64,000 nt of DNA from Pseudomonadota bacterium (GTDB lineage: Bacteria; Pseudomonadota; Gammaproteobacteria; Steroidobacterales; Steroidobacteraceae), in the NCBI GenBank assembly GCA_023391815.1, contig JAEWAF010000097.1, positions 113,968 through 177,967 on the forward strand. Reading direction: 5' to 3'. Shown piece after piece: positions 55,427 to 63,952 of the stretch; within the stretch, counting starts at the first letter, position 1, and each line of letters begins with the position of its first letter. A program made the translations under genes and the position numbers. The notes beneath the pieces were generated by a model that saw nothing but the letters and a program-made list of their open reading frames with translations, was not told the DNA's origin and did not search any database.

Positions 55427-56803
55427 TCATGCGGCAAGTTCCCGGGCGCGACGCAAATCCTCGATCAGATAGGAGCGGAGTTGAGCTGCGTTCGTGCTGT
55501 CGGCGCGCAAAATCGCCGAAGGGTGATAGGTACAGACGAGCTGCGCACCGCTGGCATGTGAAATTTGCAAGTGGCGAGCCGATTCGATCGAGTCGGTTCG
55601 GCCCGCGATGGCTCGCAAGGCCGAGGCGCCGAGTGCAACGATGATGCGAGGTTTTATTTGCGAAACTTCGGCAGCGAGCCAGTGGTTGCACGCCATGACT
55701 TCCGACGCATCTGGCCGCTTGTGCAATCGGCGTTTCCCTCGTGGCTGCCATTTGAAATGTTTGACGGCGTTTGTGATGTACAGACCGCTACGGTCCAGTC
55801 CCGCGTTTCGCAACGCCTCGTCGAGCACGCGGCCGGCCGGACCGACGAACGGGCGACCGCGCAGATCTTCTTCATCGCCCGGTTGTTCGCCGATCAGCAT
55901 GATGCTCGCTGTCGTCGAACCTTCGCCGAGAACGGCCTGAGTCGCGTGACGCCAGATGTCACATCGTCGACACGCGGACGGACCGCCGGAGTGGTCCGGC
56001 AGATCGGCCAAAGCCCGTTGCATGGCTCGGGCTTTGGCGAGTTCCAAATCCACGGCCTCGCGCTGGCGTTGAGCGAAGCTCGCCTGACCGTCGCGCAACA
56101 GCGTTTGAATCTCGACCGACTCGGGCAGGTTGCGCCAGTACCGCTGCGGCATTTCACGACGCATGGCCGGCGGGTTGATTCGCGACACGTTGCAGATGTT
56201 TCGATAGTACGTGCGCCATAGTCCTTCGTGCGCATCCGCCTTGGGCAGCATCGATTTGTCCGCCGTCTCGACGAATTGCAACTCGCCGTTCCGCCATAGT
56301 GCCGTGCCGTCCGGCGTCGCGATCATCCATGCCATGTTCGGAAAGCGTTTGCAGAAGAACGGCACGCCCTGGCGCAGGATGTCGTGCGTCGGCTCGAACC
56401 AGGCGAAGTATTTCTTCTCGCCCGGCTCGTCGGTCATTTCGCGGAAGCGAACGAACGCGTGCATCTTGTGGATTTCGCGGTTCACGGCGTTAGCCATCTG
56501 CATGGCCCGGTGAACGTCGGGATCGGCGGCGTCTTCCAATAAGTGAGGCTGTCGCAAAGAGCGCCAGGCCAGGCGATACATCAGATCCCAGCGACCGTCG
56601 TGGCGAAAGCAACTGATCGTTTCCAGAAGCTCGATGAGCTGACGCGACAATCGCAAAGACGCGGACAGAGCGAGGGCAGGCGCCAGAGGTTCGAGGCTTC
56701 GGCCAAGCCTCCATTCGATCTGTTCCGGTGCAATGCCCGCGGATAACAGCGGACGCGCCACATCGCGCCACTGCGCAAACGTTTGTACGCAGGCCGAATA
56801 CAT
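55427..56803 (-). CDS. udgX: UdgX-type uracil-DNA cross-linking protein with DUF4130 N-terminus
   Basis: 458 residues from ATG 56803 (MYSACVQTFAQWRDVARPLL). The N-terminal ~230 residues are a DUF4130-like domain found fused to or beside this enzyme (DLMYRLAWRSLRQPHLLED). The C-terminal part is a family-4-like iron-sulfur uracil-DNA glycosylase (CRRCDIWRHATQAV; LIGEQPGDEEDLRGRPFVGPAGRVLDEAL; CTYHPSAILRA). The UdgX R-loop is present as KRRLHKRP, where His361 corresponds to the residue that forms a covalent bond with uracil-DNA. Two bases separate it from the radical SAM gene. Confidence 0.92.
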   Translation of the reverse strand: MYSACVQTFAQWRDVARPLLSAGIAPEQIEWRLGRSLEPLAPALALSASLRLSRQLIELLETISCFRHDGRWDLMYRLAWRSLRQPHLLEDAADPDVHRAMQMANAVNREIHKMHAFVRFREMTDEPGEKKYFAWFEPTHDILRQGVPFFCKRFPNMAWMIATPDGTALWRNGELQFVETADKSMLPKADAHEGLWRTYYRNICNVSRINPPAMRREMPQRYWRNLPESVEIQTLLRDGQASFAQRQREAVDLELAKARAMQRALADLPDHSGGPSACRRCDIWRHATQAVLGEGSTTASIMLIGEQPGDEEDLRGRPFVGPAGRVLDEALRNAGLDRSGLYITNAVKHFKWQPRGKRRLHKRPDASEVMACNHWLAAEVSQIKPRIIVALGASALRAIAGRTDSIESARHLQISHASGAQLVCTYHPSAILRADSTNAAQLRSYLIEDLRRARELAA

Positions 56804-56805
56804 GA

Positions 56806-58026
56806 TCAGAACAACGATTGCTGCTCGGGGGCCGAGATCAATGCATGTCGCAGGCGGTCCGAGCTGCGATCGCTTGCCGAAGGGCGATAGTCGGCGGTGC
56901 AAATGAAATGACGTGCGCGCTTCAGCGTGGCCCCGAGCGTTTTCAGATCTTCGTAACGCAGCTTGCGATGACGGCGCGAGCTGATGATCCGATCGATCAC
57001 TCGCACGCCTAGTCCCGGCACCCGCAGCAGCAAATGCCGATCCGCGGTGTTCACGTCGACCGGGAACCGATGCCGATTGGCCAGCGCCCAGGTCGTCTTG
57101 GGATCGACGCTCAGATCCAGCTTCCCGTCCGGCATGGCCTGGGACAGCTCGCCGAGCGAGAACTCGTAGTAACGCATCAGCCAGTCGGCCTGATACAAAC
57201 GATGCTCGCGCATGAGCGGTGGCGCGCGATTGGGCAAGCGAGCGGACGCGCGTTGAATCGGACTGAACGCCGAGTAGTAGATTCGACGCAGCTTATACGA
57301 CCGGTACAACGTGTCCGCCGTCTCCATGATGGACGCGTCGGAGCTTTCATCGGCGCCGACGATGAGCTGAGTGCTCTGGCCGGCGGGGGAGAAGCGTGGC
57401 GCCTTTGCTCCGCCGTCCGCTTTTTCATCGAGCTTGAGGCGAATCTCGCCCATGGCGCGCTTGATGGACACATCGCTCTTTTCCGGAGCCAGGGTCGTGA
57501 GCGCCTCTCGCGTCGGCAGTTCGATGTTGACGCTCAGGCGATCGGCATAACGACCCGCGGCTTCGACCAGCTCGGGGCTCGCCTCGGGAATCGTCTTCAG
57601 ATGGATGTAGCCGCGGAACTCATGCTCCTCGCGCAGTGTGCGAGCGACCGCGACCAGTTGTTCCATCGTGTAGTCGGCGGTGCGAATGATGCCCGAGCTG
57701 AGGAACAAGCCTTCGATGTAGTTGCGCCTGTAAAAGGAGAGCGTCAGGTCGACCACTTCCTGCACCGAGAAGCGCGCTCGTGGAATATCGCTCGAGCGGC
57801 GATTGATGCAATAGAGGCAGTCGTACAGGCAAAAGTTGGTCAGCAGAATCTTGAGCAACGAGACGCAGCGACCGTCCGGGGTGTAGCTGTGGCAAATGCC
57901 CATGCCCGTGGTCGAGCCCATGCCTTTGCCCGGCGCAGCGCTGCGTTTCGGCGCGCCACTACTGGCGCACGAGGCGTCGTATTTGGCGGCGTCGGCCAGG
58001 ATCGCGAGCTTGGTCTCCAGGTCCAT
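56806..58026 (-). CDS. UdgX-linked radical SAM protein (putative DNA modification/repair)
   Basis: 406 residues from ATG 58026 (MDLETKLAILADAAKYDASCASSG), the family's standard opening. The radical SAM cluster is C-x3-C-x2-C in LLTNFCLYDCLYCINRRSSD. C-terminal helix-hairpin-helix-type DNA-binding motifs (LLRVPGLGVRVIDRIISSRRHRKLRYEDLKTLGATLKRARHFI) are visible. The gene heads the UdgX-exonuclease-ligase operon. The substrate is unknown; family-level inference is radical chemistry on damaged or cross-linked DNA. A LexA box ends two bases before the start codon, leaving no room for a normal ribosome-binding site. Confidence 0.88.
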   Translation of the reverse strand: MDLETKLAILADAAKYDASCASSGAPKRSAAPGKGMGSTTGMGICHSYTPDGRCVSLLKILLTNFCLYDCLYCINRRSSDIPRARFSVQEVVDLTLSFYRRNYIEGLFLSSGIIRTADYTMEQLVAVARTLREEHEFRGYIHLKTIPEASPELVEAAGRYADRLSVNIELPTREALTTLAPEKSDVSIKRAMGEIRLKLDEKADGGAKAPRFSPAGQSTQLIVGADESSDASIMETADTLYRSYKLRRIYYSAFSPIQRASARLPNRAPPLMREHRLYQADWLMRYYEFSLGELSQAMPDGKLDLSVDPKTTWALANRHRFPVDVNTADRHLLLRVPGLGVRVIDRIISSRRHRKLRYEDLKTLGATLKRARHFICTADYRPSASDRSSDRLRHALISAPEQQSLF

Positions 58027-58028
58027 GT

Positions 58029-58044
58029 CTGGCTGTATATACAG
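58029..58044 (-). promoter_or_regulatory. LexA (SOS) box at the start of the repair operon
   Basis: CTG-GCTGTATATA-CAG on the plus strand is a full CTG-N10-CAG box. Read in the gene direction it begins CTGTATATAC, exactly as the helicase box at 26797 does. It ends two bases from the ATG of the radical SAM gene, so the transcript is probably near-leaderless or starts within the box. Confidence 0.7.
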
Positions 58045-58117
58045 CTCGCCCGCGCGACGCAAGCCTGCGACGTCGCTGTCGGGCGAACGCGCTCAGCTCA
58101 CAAAAAAGTGGCAGCTT

Positions 58118-58564
58118 TCAGCGTTCGAACTTGGTCGACAGCACGATCGAGGACGTGGTGCGCTCGACGCCGTCCAGCTCGCCGATGGCGTCGATCAGCT
58201 CGTCCATGTCGGTGATCGAGTCGGTGACCGCCAGCGCCATCAGGTCGAACGCGCCGCTGACCGCCTGCAGGACGCGCACGTCTTTCAGCTTGCGTACCTC
58301 GCGCTCGACCTGGCCGGCATGTTTCGGCTTCACGGTGATCATGATGTAGGCGTGGACGGCACCGCGTTCCTGCGCCTCCGACAAGCGAACCGAATAGCCG
58401 GTGATGACCTTGGTTCGTTCCAGGCGCTCCAGCCGGCTTTGCACAGTGGTGCGTGACAGGCCGAGGCTGCGGGCGAGGGCGGCGGTCGGAGCGCGAGCGT
58501 TCTCGCGCAACAGCGCGATCAGTTGCTGGTCGACGGCATCGAGCGGTTGCGGGCGGGGCTTCAT
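58118..58564 (-). CDS. Lrp/AsnC-family transcriptional regulator
   Basis: 148 residues from ATG 58564 (MKPRPQPLDAVDQQLIALLRENARA). N-terminal HTH (TAALARSLGLSRTTVQSRLERLERTKVITGYS) and a C-terminal RAM/ligand domain (HAYIMITVKPKHAGQVEREVRKL; AVSGAFDLMALAVTDSITDMDELIDAIGEL). Lrp-type proteins sense amino acids. It is divergent, across ~118 bp, from the lysine catabolic cluster, whose activator in response to lysine it probably is. Confidence 0.9.
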   Translation of the reverse strand: MKPRPQPLDAVDQQLIALLRENARAPTAALARSLGLSRTTVQSRLERLERTKVITGYSVRLSEAQERGAVHAYIMITVKPKHAGQVEREVRKLKDVRVLQAVSGAFDLMALAVTDSITDMDELIDAIGELDGVERTTSSIVLSTKFER

Positions 58565-58682
58565 GCGATACGGCGAGTGCCTCGGCGGAATGACGAACGG
58601 AACCGACAAAACGCCGAAACATTGCCGGCAGCTCGGCGCTTTGGCAATACCCGCCGGCGCGGGGCTTACCGACAATGGCGGC

Positions 58683-59759
58683 ATGAAACACATCGTCGTT
58701 GCAGGCGCCGGCAAGATCGGTGTCACCATTGCCGATATGCTCGCCGCCAGCGGCGACTATCGCGTCACCCTGGCGGATCGCGCGGTCGGGCGCTTCAATG
58801 GGCTCAATCCTTCGATCGAAACCAAGGCGGTGGACGTGACCAATCCGCGCGAGCTGAGCGCGGCGCTCAAGGGCAGCTTCGCCGTGCTGAGCGCGGTCCC
58901 GTTCAATCTGACCGGCGATATCGCGGTGGCCGCCAAGGAGACCGGCGCTCATTACCTCGATCTCACCGAAGACGTGGCCACCACGCGCAAAGTGAAGAAG
59001 CTGGCGGAAGGCGCGCAGACCGCGTTCATTCCTCAGTGCGGCCTGGCACCGGGCTTCATCACCATCGCCGCTTACGATCTGGTCCGTCGCTTCGACACGC
59101 TCCATGACGTGCGCATGCGCGTCGGCGCGCTGCCCAAGTTCCCGTCCAACGCGCTCAACTACAACCTGACCTGGAGCACCGAAGGGCTCATCAACGAGTA
59201 CTGCGAGCCGTGCGAAGCCATCGTCAATGGCGAGCGGCGCGAAGTGCCCCCGATGGAAGAGCTGGAAGAATTCGCGCTCGACGGCGTGACCTACGAGGCG
59301 TTCAACACCTCCGGCGGCCTGGGCTCGATGTGCGAGACCTTGAGCGGCAAGGTGCGCAATCTGAACTACCGGACCATTCGTTATCCCGGCCATGCGGCCA
59401 TCATGAAGGCGCTGTTGAACGACCTGCGTCTGCGCGATCGTCGCGATGTGCTGAAGGACATCCTCGAGAACGCGCTGCCGGCGACGTTGCAGGATGTGGT
59501 GATCGTGTTCGTCACGGTCAGCGGCATGCGCAACGGTCAGCTCGTGCAGGACACGTACGCGAACAAGATCTACAGCGCCGAGGTCGGCGGTGTGATGCGT
59601 AGCGCGATTCAGATCACGACGGCGGCGGGAATTACCGGCGTGCTCGACCTGCTCGCGACGGGCAAGATCGCCGATCGCGGTTTCGTGCGGCAGGAAGATA
59701 TCGATCTCAATACGTTCCTGGCGAATCGCTTCGGGCGCGCCTACGCGCCGCGCGTTTAA
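58683..59759 (+). CDS. Saccharopine-dehydrogenase-family enzyme, probable L-lysine 6-dehydrogenase
   Basis: 358 residues from ATG 58683 (MKHIVVAGAGKIGVTIADMLAASGDYRVTLADR), a Rossmann NAD(P) site, followed by a family catalytic domain (FIPQCGLAPGFITIAAYDLVRRF; GVTYEAFNTSGGLGSMCETL; YPGHAAIMKALLNDLRL). Bacterial members of this length include L-lysine 6-dehydrogenases, which make allysine that cyclises to piperideine-6-carboxylate. The downstream genes encode the enzymes that would use this product, supporting that assignment. Saccharopine reductase activity is an alternative. Confidence 0.83.
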   Translation: MKHIVVAGAGKIGVTIADMLAASGDYRVTLADRAVGRFNGLNPSIETKAVDVTNPRELSAALKGSFAVLSAVPFNLTGDIAVAAKETGAHYLDLTEDVATTRKVKKLAEGAQTAFIPQCGLAPGFITIAAYDLVRRFDTLHDVRMRVGALPKFPSNALNYNLTWSTEGLINEYCEPCEAIVNGERREVPPMEELEEFALDGVTYEAFNTSGGLGSMCETLSGKVRNLNYRTIRYPGHAAIMKALLNDLRLRDRRDVLKDILENALPATLQDVVIVFVTVSGMRNGQLVQDTYANKIYSAEVGGVMRSAIQITTAAGITGVLDLLATGKIADRGFVRQEDIDLNTFLANRFGRAYAPRV

Positions 59760-59769
59760 GAAGTGGGTT

Positions 59770-59798
59770 GTTGGGCGCCGCCTTCGGCGGTACCCAAC
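59770..59798 (+). other. Intercistronic hairpin
   Basis: GTTGGG (59770-59775) pairs with CCCAAC (59793-59798), and CCGCC (59778-59782) with GGCGG (59786-59790) around TTC, forming a UUCG-capped stem in the 167-bp gap between the dehydrogenase and the FAD-oxidase genes. There is no T-run. It may be an RNA-processing signal, a partial terminator, or a repeat fragment. Confidence 0.45.
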
Positions 59799-59926
59799 TA
59801 CGAGCCGCCTCCAAACGGGCGTCGGGTTCGACAGCCGCGCGTAACAGACTGCCTGCCTGTGGCAGAGCTTCGCGATCCAGTTCCCGACTGGCGTTCTCTG
59901 GCCGAGGCCGAAGGAGTCGATTCGCT

Positions 59927-61363
59927 GTGTCTTTCGTAAGCGCTGAGCATCGCGCGGGCTTGAGCGCCATCGTCGGCGAGCAGAACGTGCTCATCGGCGG
60001 CGCGATGGAAGGCTATGAAACGCCCGCTCGGTATGCGCGCGGGCGTGCCGCTGCCGTCGTTCGGCCAGCGTCGACCGCGGAAGTATCCGCAATCGTCAGC
60101 TACTGCGTGCGGAACGGGCTCTCGTTCGTGCCTCAGTCGGGTAACACCGGTCTCGTGAGCAACGCGACACCGGACGACTCCGGTCGGCAGATCGTGCTGA
60201 GCTTGGAGCGCTTGCGTTCGCCGCTGGATGTGAATGTCGCCAATCGATCGGTGCGCGTCGGCGCAGGCCTGCGGCTGTCGGCGCTGAACAACGAGCTGCG
60301 TCCGCACGGATTGTTTCTTCCGATCGATCTCGGCGCCGATCCCATGATCGGCGGGATGATCGGCACCAATACGGCGGGTGCGAGATTCCTTCGTTACGGT
60401 GACATGCGTCGCCACGTGCTCGGGCTGCAAGTGGTGCTCGCGGATCGCGATGGCACCGTTCTCGATTTCACCTCGGCACTTCGAAAAAACAATACCGGCA
60501 TCGACTTCAAGCAACTGTTCATCGGCACCGGCGGCGCGTTCGGCGTCGTCACGCAAGCGGCGCTGGACGTGCAGCCACTCCCACGGCAATCGGCGACCGC
60601 TCTGGTCGTTCCGTCCGATGCGACTCAGGCTCCATTCGCGCTGTTGCGCTTGCTGGAAGCGCAGGCGGGCGATTGTTTGACTGCGTTCGAAGGCATCTCG
60701 GCGAACGCGATGTCGGCAGCGCTCACTCACATGAAGTCGCTGACCAACCCGTTTGGCGCGAATGTTCCGGACTACGCCATTCTGATCGAGCTCGCCACGG
60801 GCGCCGCCGTCGACGATCTGGAAGATCGACTGACTCGCTTGCTCGAACAGGCCGCCGAACAATCGATCATCGCCGATGCGGTGGTCGGCAAGGGCGAACA
60901 GTTATGGGCCCTGCGTCACTCGCTGTCGCCTGCATTACGTCTCGCGGGGCACGTGCTGGGCTTCGACCTGGCGTTCGATCGCGATCGCGTGCTCGCCTTT
61001 CGGAGCGCGATCAGCGAGGAGCTGACCCGAAGCTTCCCCGAATATCGCGTGTGCGATTTCGGCCATCTCGGCGATGGCGGCGTGCACTTCTCGTTGGTTC
61101 GAGCGCGCGATTCCGCTTCGGCGGAACGGGACGCGGCTGTCACCGACCATGTCTTCGATGCGGCCGTGACGCGCTTTGGCGGCAGCTTCAGTGGCGAGCA
61201 CGGCATCGGGCGGGCCAATCAGCGCATCTACGATCGTTACACGCCGGCATTGCATCAGCAGCTGGCGAGCCGTCTTTCGCAATTGTTCGCGGTCGGCAAC
61301 CGGGGCGCGGTGCGCTTCGGACCGGCTCACTCTGAACTTACTTCGAGCAGGATTCAGCCATGA
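59927..61363 (+). CDS. FAD-linked oxidase, probable D-2-hydroxyglutarate dehydrogenase
   Basis: 478 residues from GTG 59927 ([22 protein letters not shown]), preceded by AAGGAG at 10 bases; the longer upstream frame includes the hairpin region. Vanillyl-alcohol-oxidase/PCMH fold: [64 protein letters not shown]-type FAD loop, and C-terminal [15 protein letters not shown] and [13 protein letters not shown]. In this cluster it should oxidise D-2-hydroxyglutarate, the product of the DUF1338 enzyme, to 2-oxoglutarate. It overlaps the aldehyde dehydrogenase start by 4 bp. Confidence 0.87.
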   Translation: [478 protein letters not shown]

Positions 61364-62880
61364 CTCAAATCAACGTCATCGACGATGTTGCCGCCACGCT
61401 CGCACGCCTTGGTGTGCCCGCGGATCGTTTCAACGCCGGCAGCTTGCAAGCGCGCTCGCCGATCAGCGGCGAGATCGTCGGCCGCCTGCGGGAGTGTTCC
61501 CCTCAGGAAGCGAGTGAGCAAATCGAACGGGCCCATCAGGCGTTCCTTGCATGGCGAGCGGTGCCCGCGCCGAAACGTGGCGAACTGGTGCGTTTGTTTG
61601 GTGAAGAGTTGCGCGCCGCGCGCGAAGATCTCGGTCGCCTGGTGACGCTCGAGGCCGGCAAGATCCTGTCGGAAGGCCAGGGTGAAGTGCAGGAAATGAT
61701 CGACATTTGCGACTACGCAGTCGGTCTGTCGCGTCAGCTGTTCGGTCTCACGATTGCGTCCGAGCGCGCCGATCATCGACTGATGGAGAACTGGCATCCG
61801 CTCGGTGTCGTGGGTGTGATCTCGGCGTTCAACTTCCCGGTGGCGGTGTGGGCCTGGAATTCGGCATTGGCCCTGGTCTGTGGCAACTCCGTTGTTTGGA
61901 AACCTTCGGAGAAAACTCCGCTCACGGCGCTGGCGGTGCAAACGCTGTTCGAGCGTGCGGCTGTGAAGTTCGGCGGCGTACCGGAAGGTCTGTCGACCTT
62001 GCTGATCGGTGGCCGCGAGGTCGGCGAAGTGCTGGTCGATCATCGGCGAGTGCCGCTCGTCTCCGCGACAGGCTCGACGCAGATGGGCCGCACAGTGGCT
62101 CCCAAGCTCGCTGCTCGTTTCGCGCGCGCTATCCTCGAGCTCGGTGGAAACAACGGCGCAATCGTCTCTCCGACGGCCGACATGGACCTCGCGCTTCGAG
62201 GCATTGCCTTCGGCGCGATGGGCACGGCGGGACAGCGGTGCACGACCCTGCGTCGGCTCTTCGTCCACTCGTCCGTCTACAGCGATTGCGTGGCGCGGCT
62301 GAAGAAAGTTTATGAATCGGTCGCCATCGGCGATCCGCGCCGCGCCGATGTTTTGATCGGCCCGCTGGTGGACAAGCAGTCGTATCAAGCCATGCAGGCG
62401 TCGTTGCAACAAGCGGCTGCGGTCGGCGGCAAGGTGGTCGGCGGCGGTCGCGTCGCGCCGGAATTGGGCGACGATGCTTATTACGTTCGCCCCGCGCTGG
62501 TCGAAGTGAGCTCGCAGGAAGAGGTGGTGCGTCGGGAGACGTTCGCGCCGATTCTGTACGTGATGAAGTACGACGATCTGCAAGAGGCCATTCGGCTTCA
62601 TAACGACGTGCCGCAGGGCTTGTCGTCGTGCATCTTCACCAACGATCTGCGCGAAGCCGAATATTTTCTGTCGGCGCTGGGCTCGGATTGCGGTATCGCC
62701 AACGTCAACATCGGTCCTTCGGGCGCCGAGATTGGCGGTGCCTTCGGTGGCGAGAAGGAAACGGGCGGCGGCCGCGAAGCAGGCTCGGATTGCTGGAAGG
62801 GCTACATGCGCCGCGCGACCAACACGATCAACTACGGCTCGCGCCTGCCGCTGGCGCAGGGCGTGAAGTTCGACATCTGA
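61360..62880 (+). CDS. amaB: Aldehyde dehydrogenase, probable piperideine-6-carboxylate/aminoadipate-semialdehyde dehydrogenase
   Basis: 506 residues, ALDH7A1/AmaB-like. Active-site Cys lies in GTAGQRCTTLRRLFVHSSVY, the general base Glu in ARAILELGGNNGAIVSP, and NAD-binding segments are GVISAFNFPVAVWAWNSALALVCGN and VWKPSEKTPL. It would oxidise L-2-aminoadipate 6-semialdehyde (open form of piperideine-6-carboxylate) to L-2-aminoadipate with NAD+. The start ATG overlaps the FAD-oxidase stop, and the DUF1338 gene follows by 14 bp. Confidence 0.9.
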   Translation: MTQINVIDDVAATLARLGVPADRFNAGSLQARSPISGEIVGRLRECSPQEASEQIERAHQAFLAWRAVPAPKRGELVRLFGEELRAAREDLGRLVTLEAGKILSEGQGEVQEMIDICDYAVGLSRQLFGLTIASERADHRLMENWHPLGVVGVISAFNFPVAVWAWNSALALVCGNSVVWKPSEKTPLTALAVQTLFERAAVKFGGVPEGLSTLLIGGREVGEVLVDHRRVPLVSATGSTQMGRTVAPKLAARFARAILELGGNNGAIVSPTADMDLALRGIAFGAMGTAGQRCTTLRRLFVHSSVYSDCVARLKKVYESVAIGDPRRADVLIGPLVDKQSYQAMQASLQQAAAVGGKVVGGGRVAPELGDDAYYVRPALVEVSSQEEVVRRETFAPILYVMKYDDLQEAIRLHNDVPQGLSSCIFTNDLREAEYFLSALGSDCGIANVNIGPSGAEIGGAFGGEKETGGGREAGSDCWKGYMRRATNTINYGSRLPLAQGVKFDI

Positions 62881-62894
62881 GCCGAGGATATTCC

Positions 62895-63920
62895 GTGAGT
62901 CTGACGAATTATACGGCGCTGTTGCTTACGTCCATGGATGAGGCGACGGCTGCGCGTGTCGCCTCGACGTTGCATTTGCCCGCGGATGTTGTGGTAGAGC
63001 AGGGATCGCGTGTGTCTCGCCGCGTGCTCGCGATGGCCTTGAACACGATTCTGTTTCGCGACCTGCTGTCGCGAGTGCCGTGCGGCGCAACTTATGTGGC
63101 CGAGAACCATCGGGAAGGCCGTCGCATCGTGTTTGATCATGGCGCTGTTCGGACCATCCTTATGCCGCAACCCATGGTCGGGAAGTTGCCGTCAGGTGAA
63201 GAAGTACTGACGCGAGTGTTGCGACCGTTGGGTTACAGCGTTCGCGGTGTTTATCCGCTGACACGATTGCGCATGACGGGGCGGTCGTACGCACACGACG
63301 ATGGCCCGGCGGATATTCCGCAGTTCTTCGTCAGCGAACTGCACGTCGATCAGTTCCCGTCCGAGTTTCAGGCGGCCGCGGCGCGGGTGTTTGGAACGTC
63401 GCGCGACCCGCTGGGGCCGGAAGCTCGCGAGTTGTTGGAAGTCCTGGAAGGGAGCAAATCCGTCGATCTGGCGCTGGCTTGCGCGGCGATGCCGGATCTT
63501 GCGGCCTGCTTCGGTTGTCATCACGGCATTCCTTCGCTCGACGACTATGAGACCCTTCGTTTGCATTCCAAGGAAGCCGCCTGGATTGCGACTGAAGGCA
63601 ACGCCTTCAATCATGCGACCGATCGTGTCGCCGACGTGGAAGCGGTCGCGGACCGACAGCGCGCTCTCGGCCGGCGAATCAAAGATCGCGTCGAGGTTTC
63701 CAGTTCCGGCCGGGTTCGTCAGACCGCGTTCCGTGCCGATCCGGTGCGTCGCTCGTTCCGCGCAGCCGATGGCGCGGTTATCGAGATGGAGGTGCCTGGA
63801 TCGTTCTTCGAGTTCATCACGCGCGCGCCGCTTCATGCGGGCACCGACGAGCTCGACCTCGGCTTCGACAGCAGCAACGCTCAGGGCATTTTCAAGATGA
63901 CGGAGGCGGTGATTCCCTGA
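62895..63920 (+). CDS. DUF1338 protein, probable 2-oxoadipate dioxygenase/decarboxylase (HglS type)
   Basis: 341 residues from GTG 62895 (MSLTNYTALLLTSMDEATA), with GAGG upstream. The candidate iron ligands are His82 (RIVFDHGAVRTI), His240 (EGNAFNHATDRV) and Glu306 (GSFFEFITRA), matching the His-His-Glu triad of HglS. HglS converts 2-oxoadipate to D-2-hydroxyglutarate and CO2 using O2. The Pseudomonas enzyme is ~460 residues, so this is a shorter form. It is last in the cluster and coupled to the aldehyde dehydrogenase. Confidence 0.9.
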   Translation: MSLTNYTALLLTSMDEATAARVASTLHLPADVVVEQGSRVSRRVLAMALNTILFRDLLSRVPCGATYVAENHREGRRIVFDHGAVRTILMPQPMVGKLPSGEEVLTRVLRPLGYSVRGVYPLTRLRMTGRSYAHDDGPADIPQFFVSELHVDQFPSEFQAAAARVFGTSRDPLGPEARELLEVLEGSKSVDLALACAAMPDLAACFGCHHGIPSLDDYETLRLHSKEAAWIATEGNAFNHATDRVADVEAVADRQRALGRRIKDRVEVSSSGRVRQTAFRADPVRRSFRAADGAVIEMEVPGSFFEFITRAPLHAGTDELDLGFDSSNAQGIFKMTEAVIP

Positions 63921-63952
63921 GCCTCACCGCGAAATCGGCAGCGGATCAGGTC

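Noticed and set aside
58033..58046. Reading the GCTGTATATACAGC palindrome as its own 14-bp operator
   Set aside because: LexA-type spacing requires CTG-N10-CAG, which is satisfied by 58029-58044; the inner palindrome is contained in that site.
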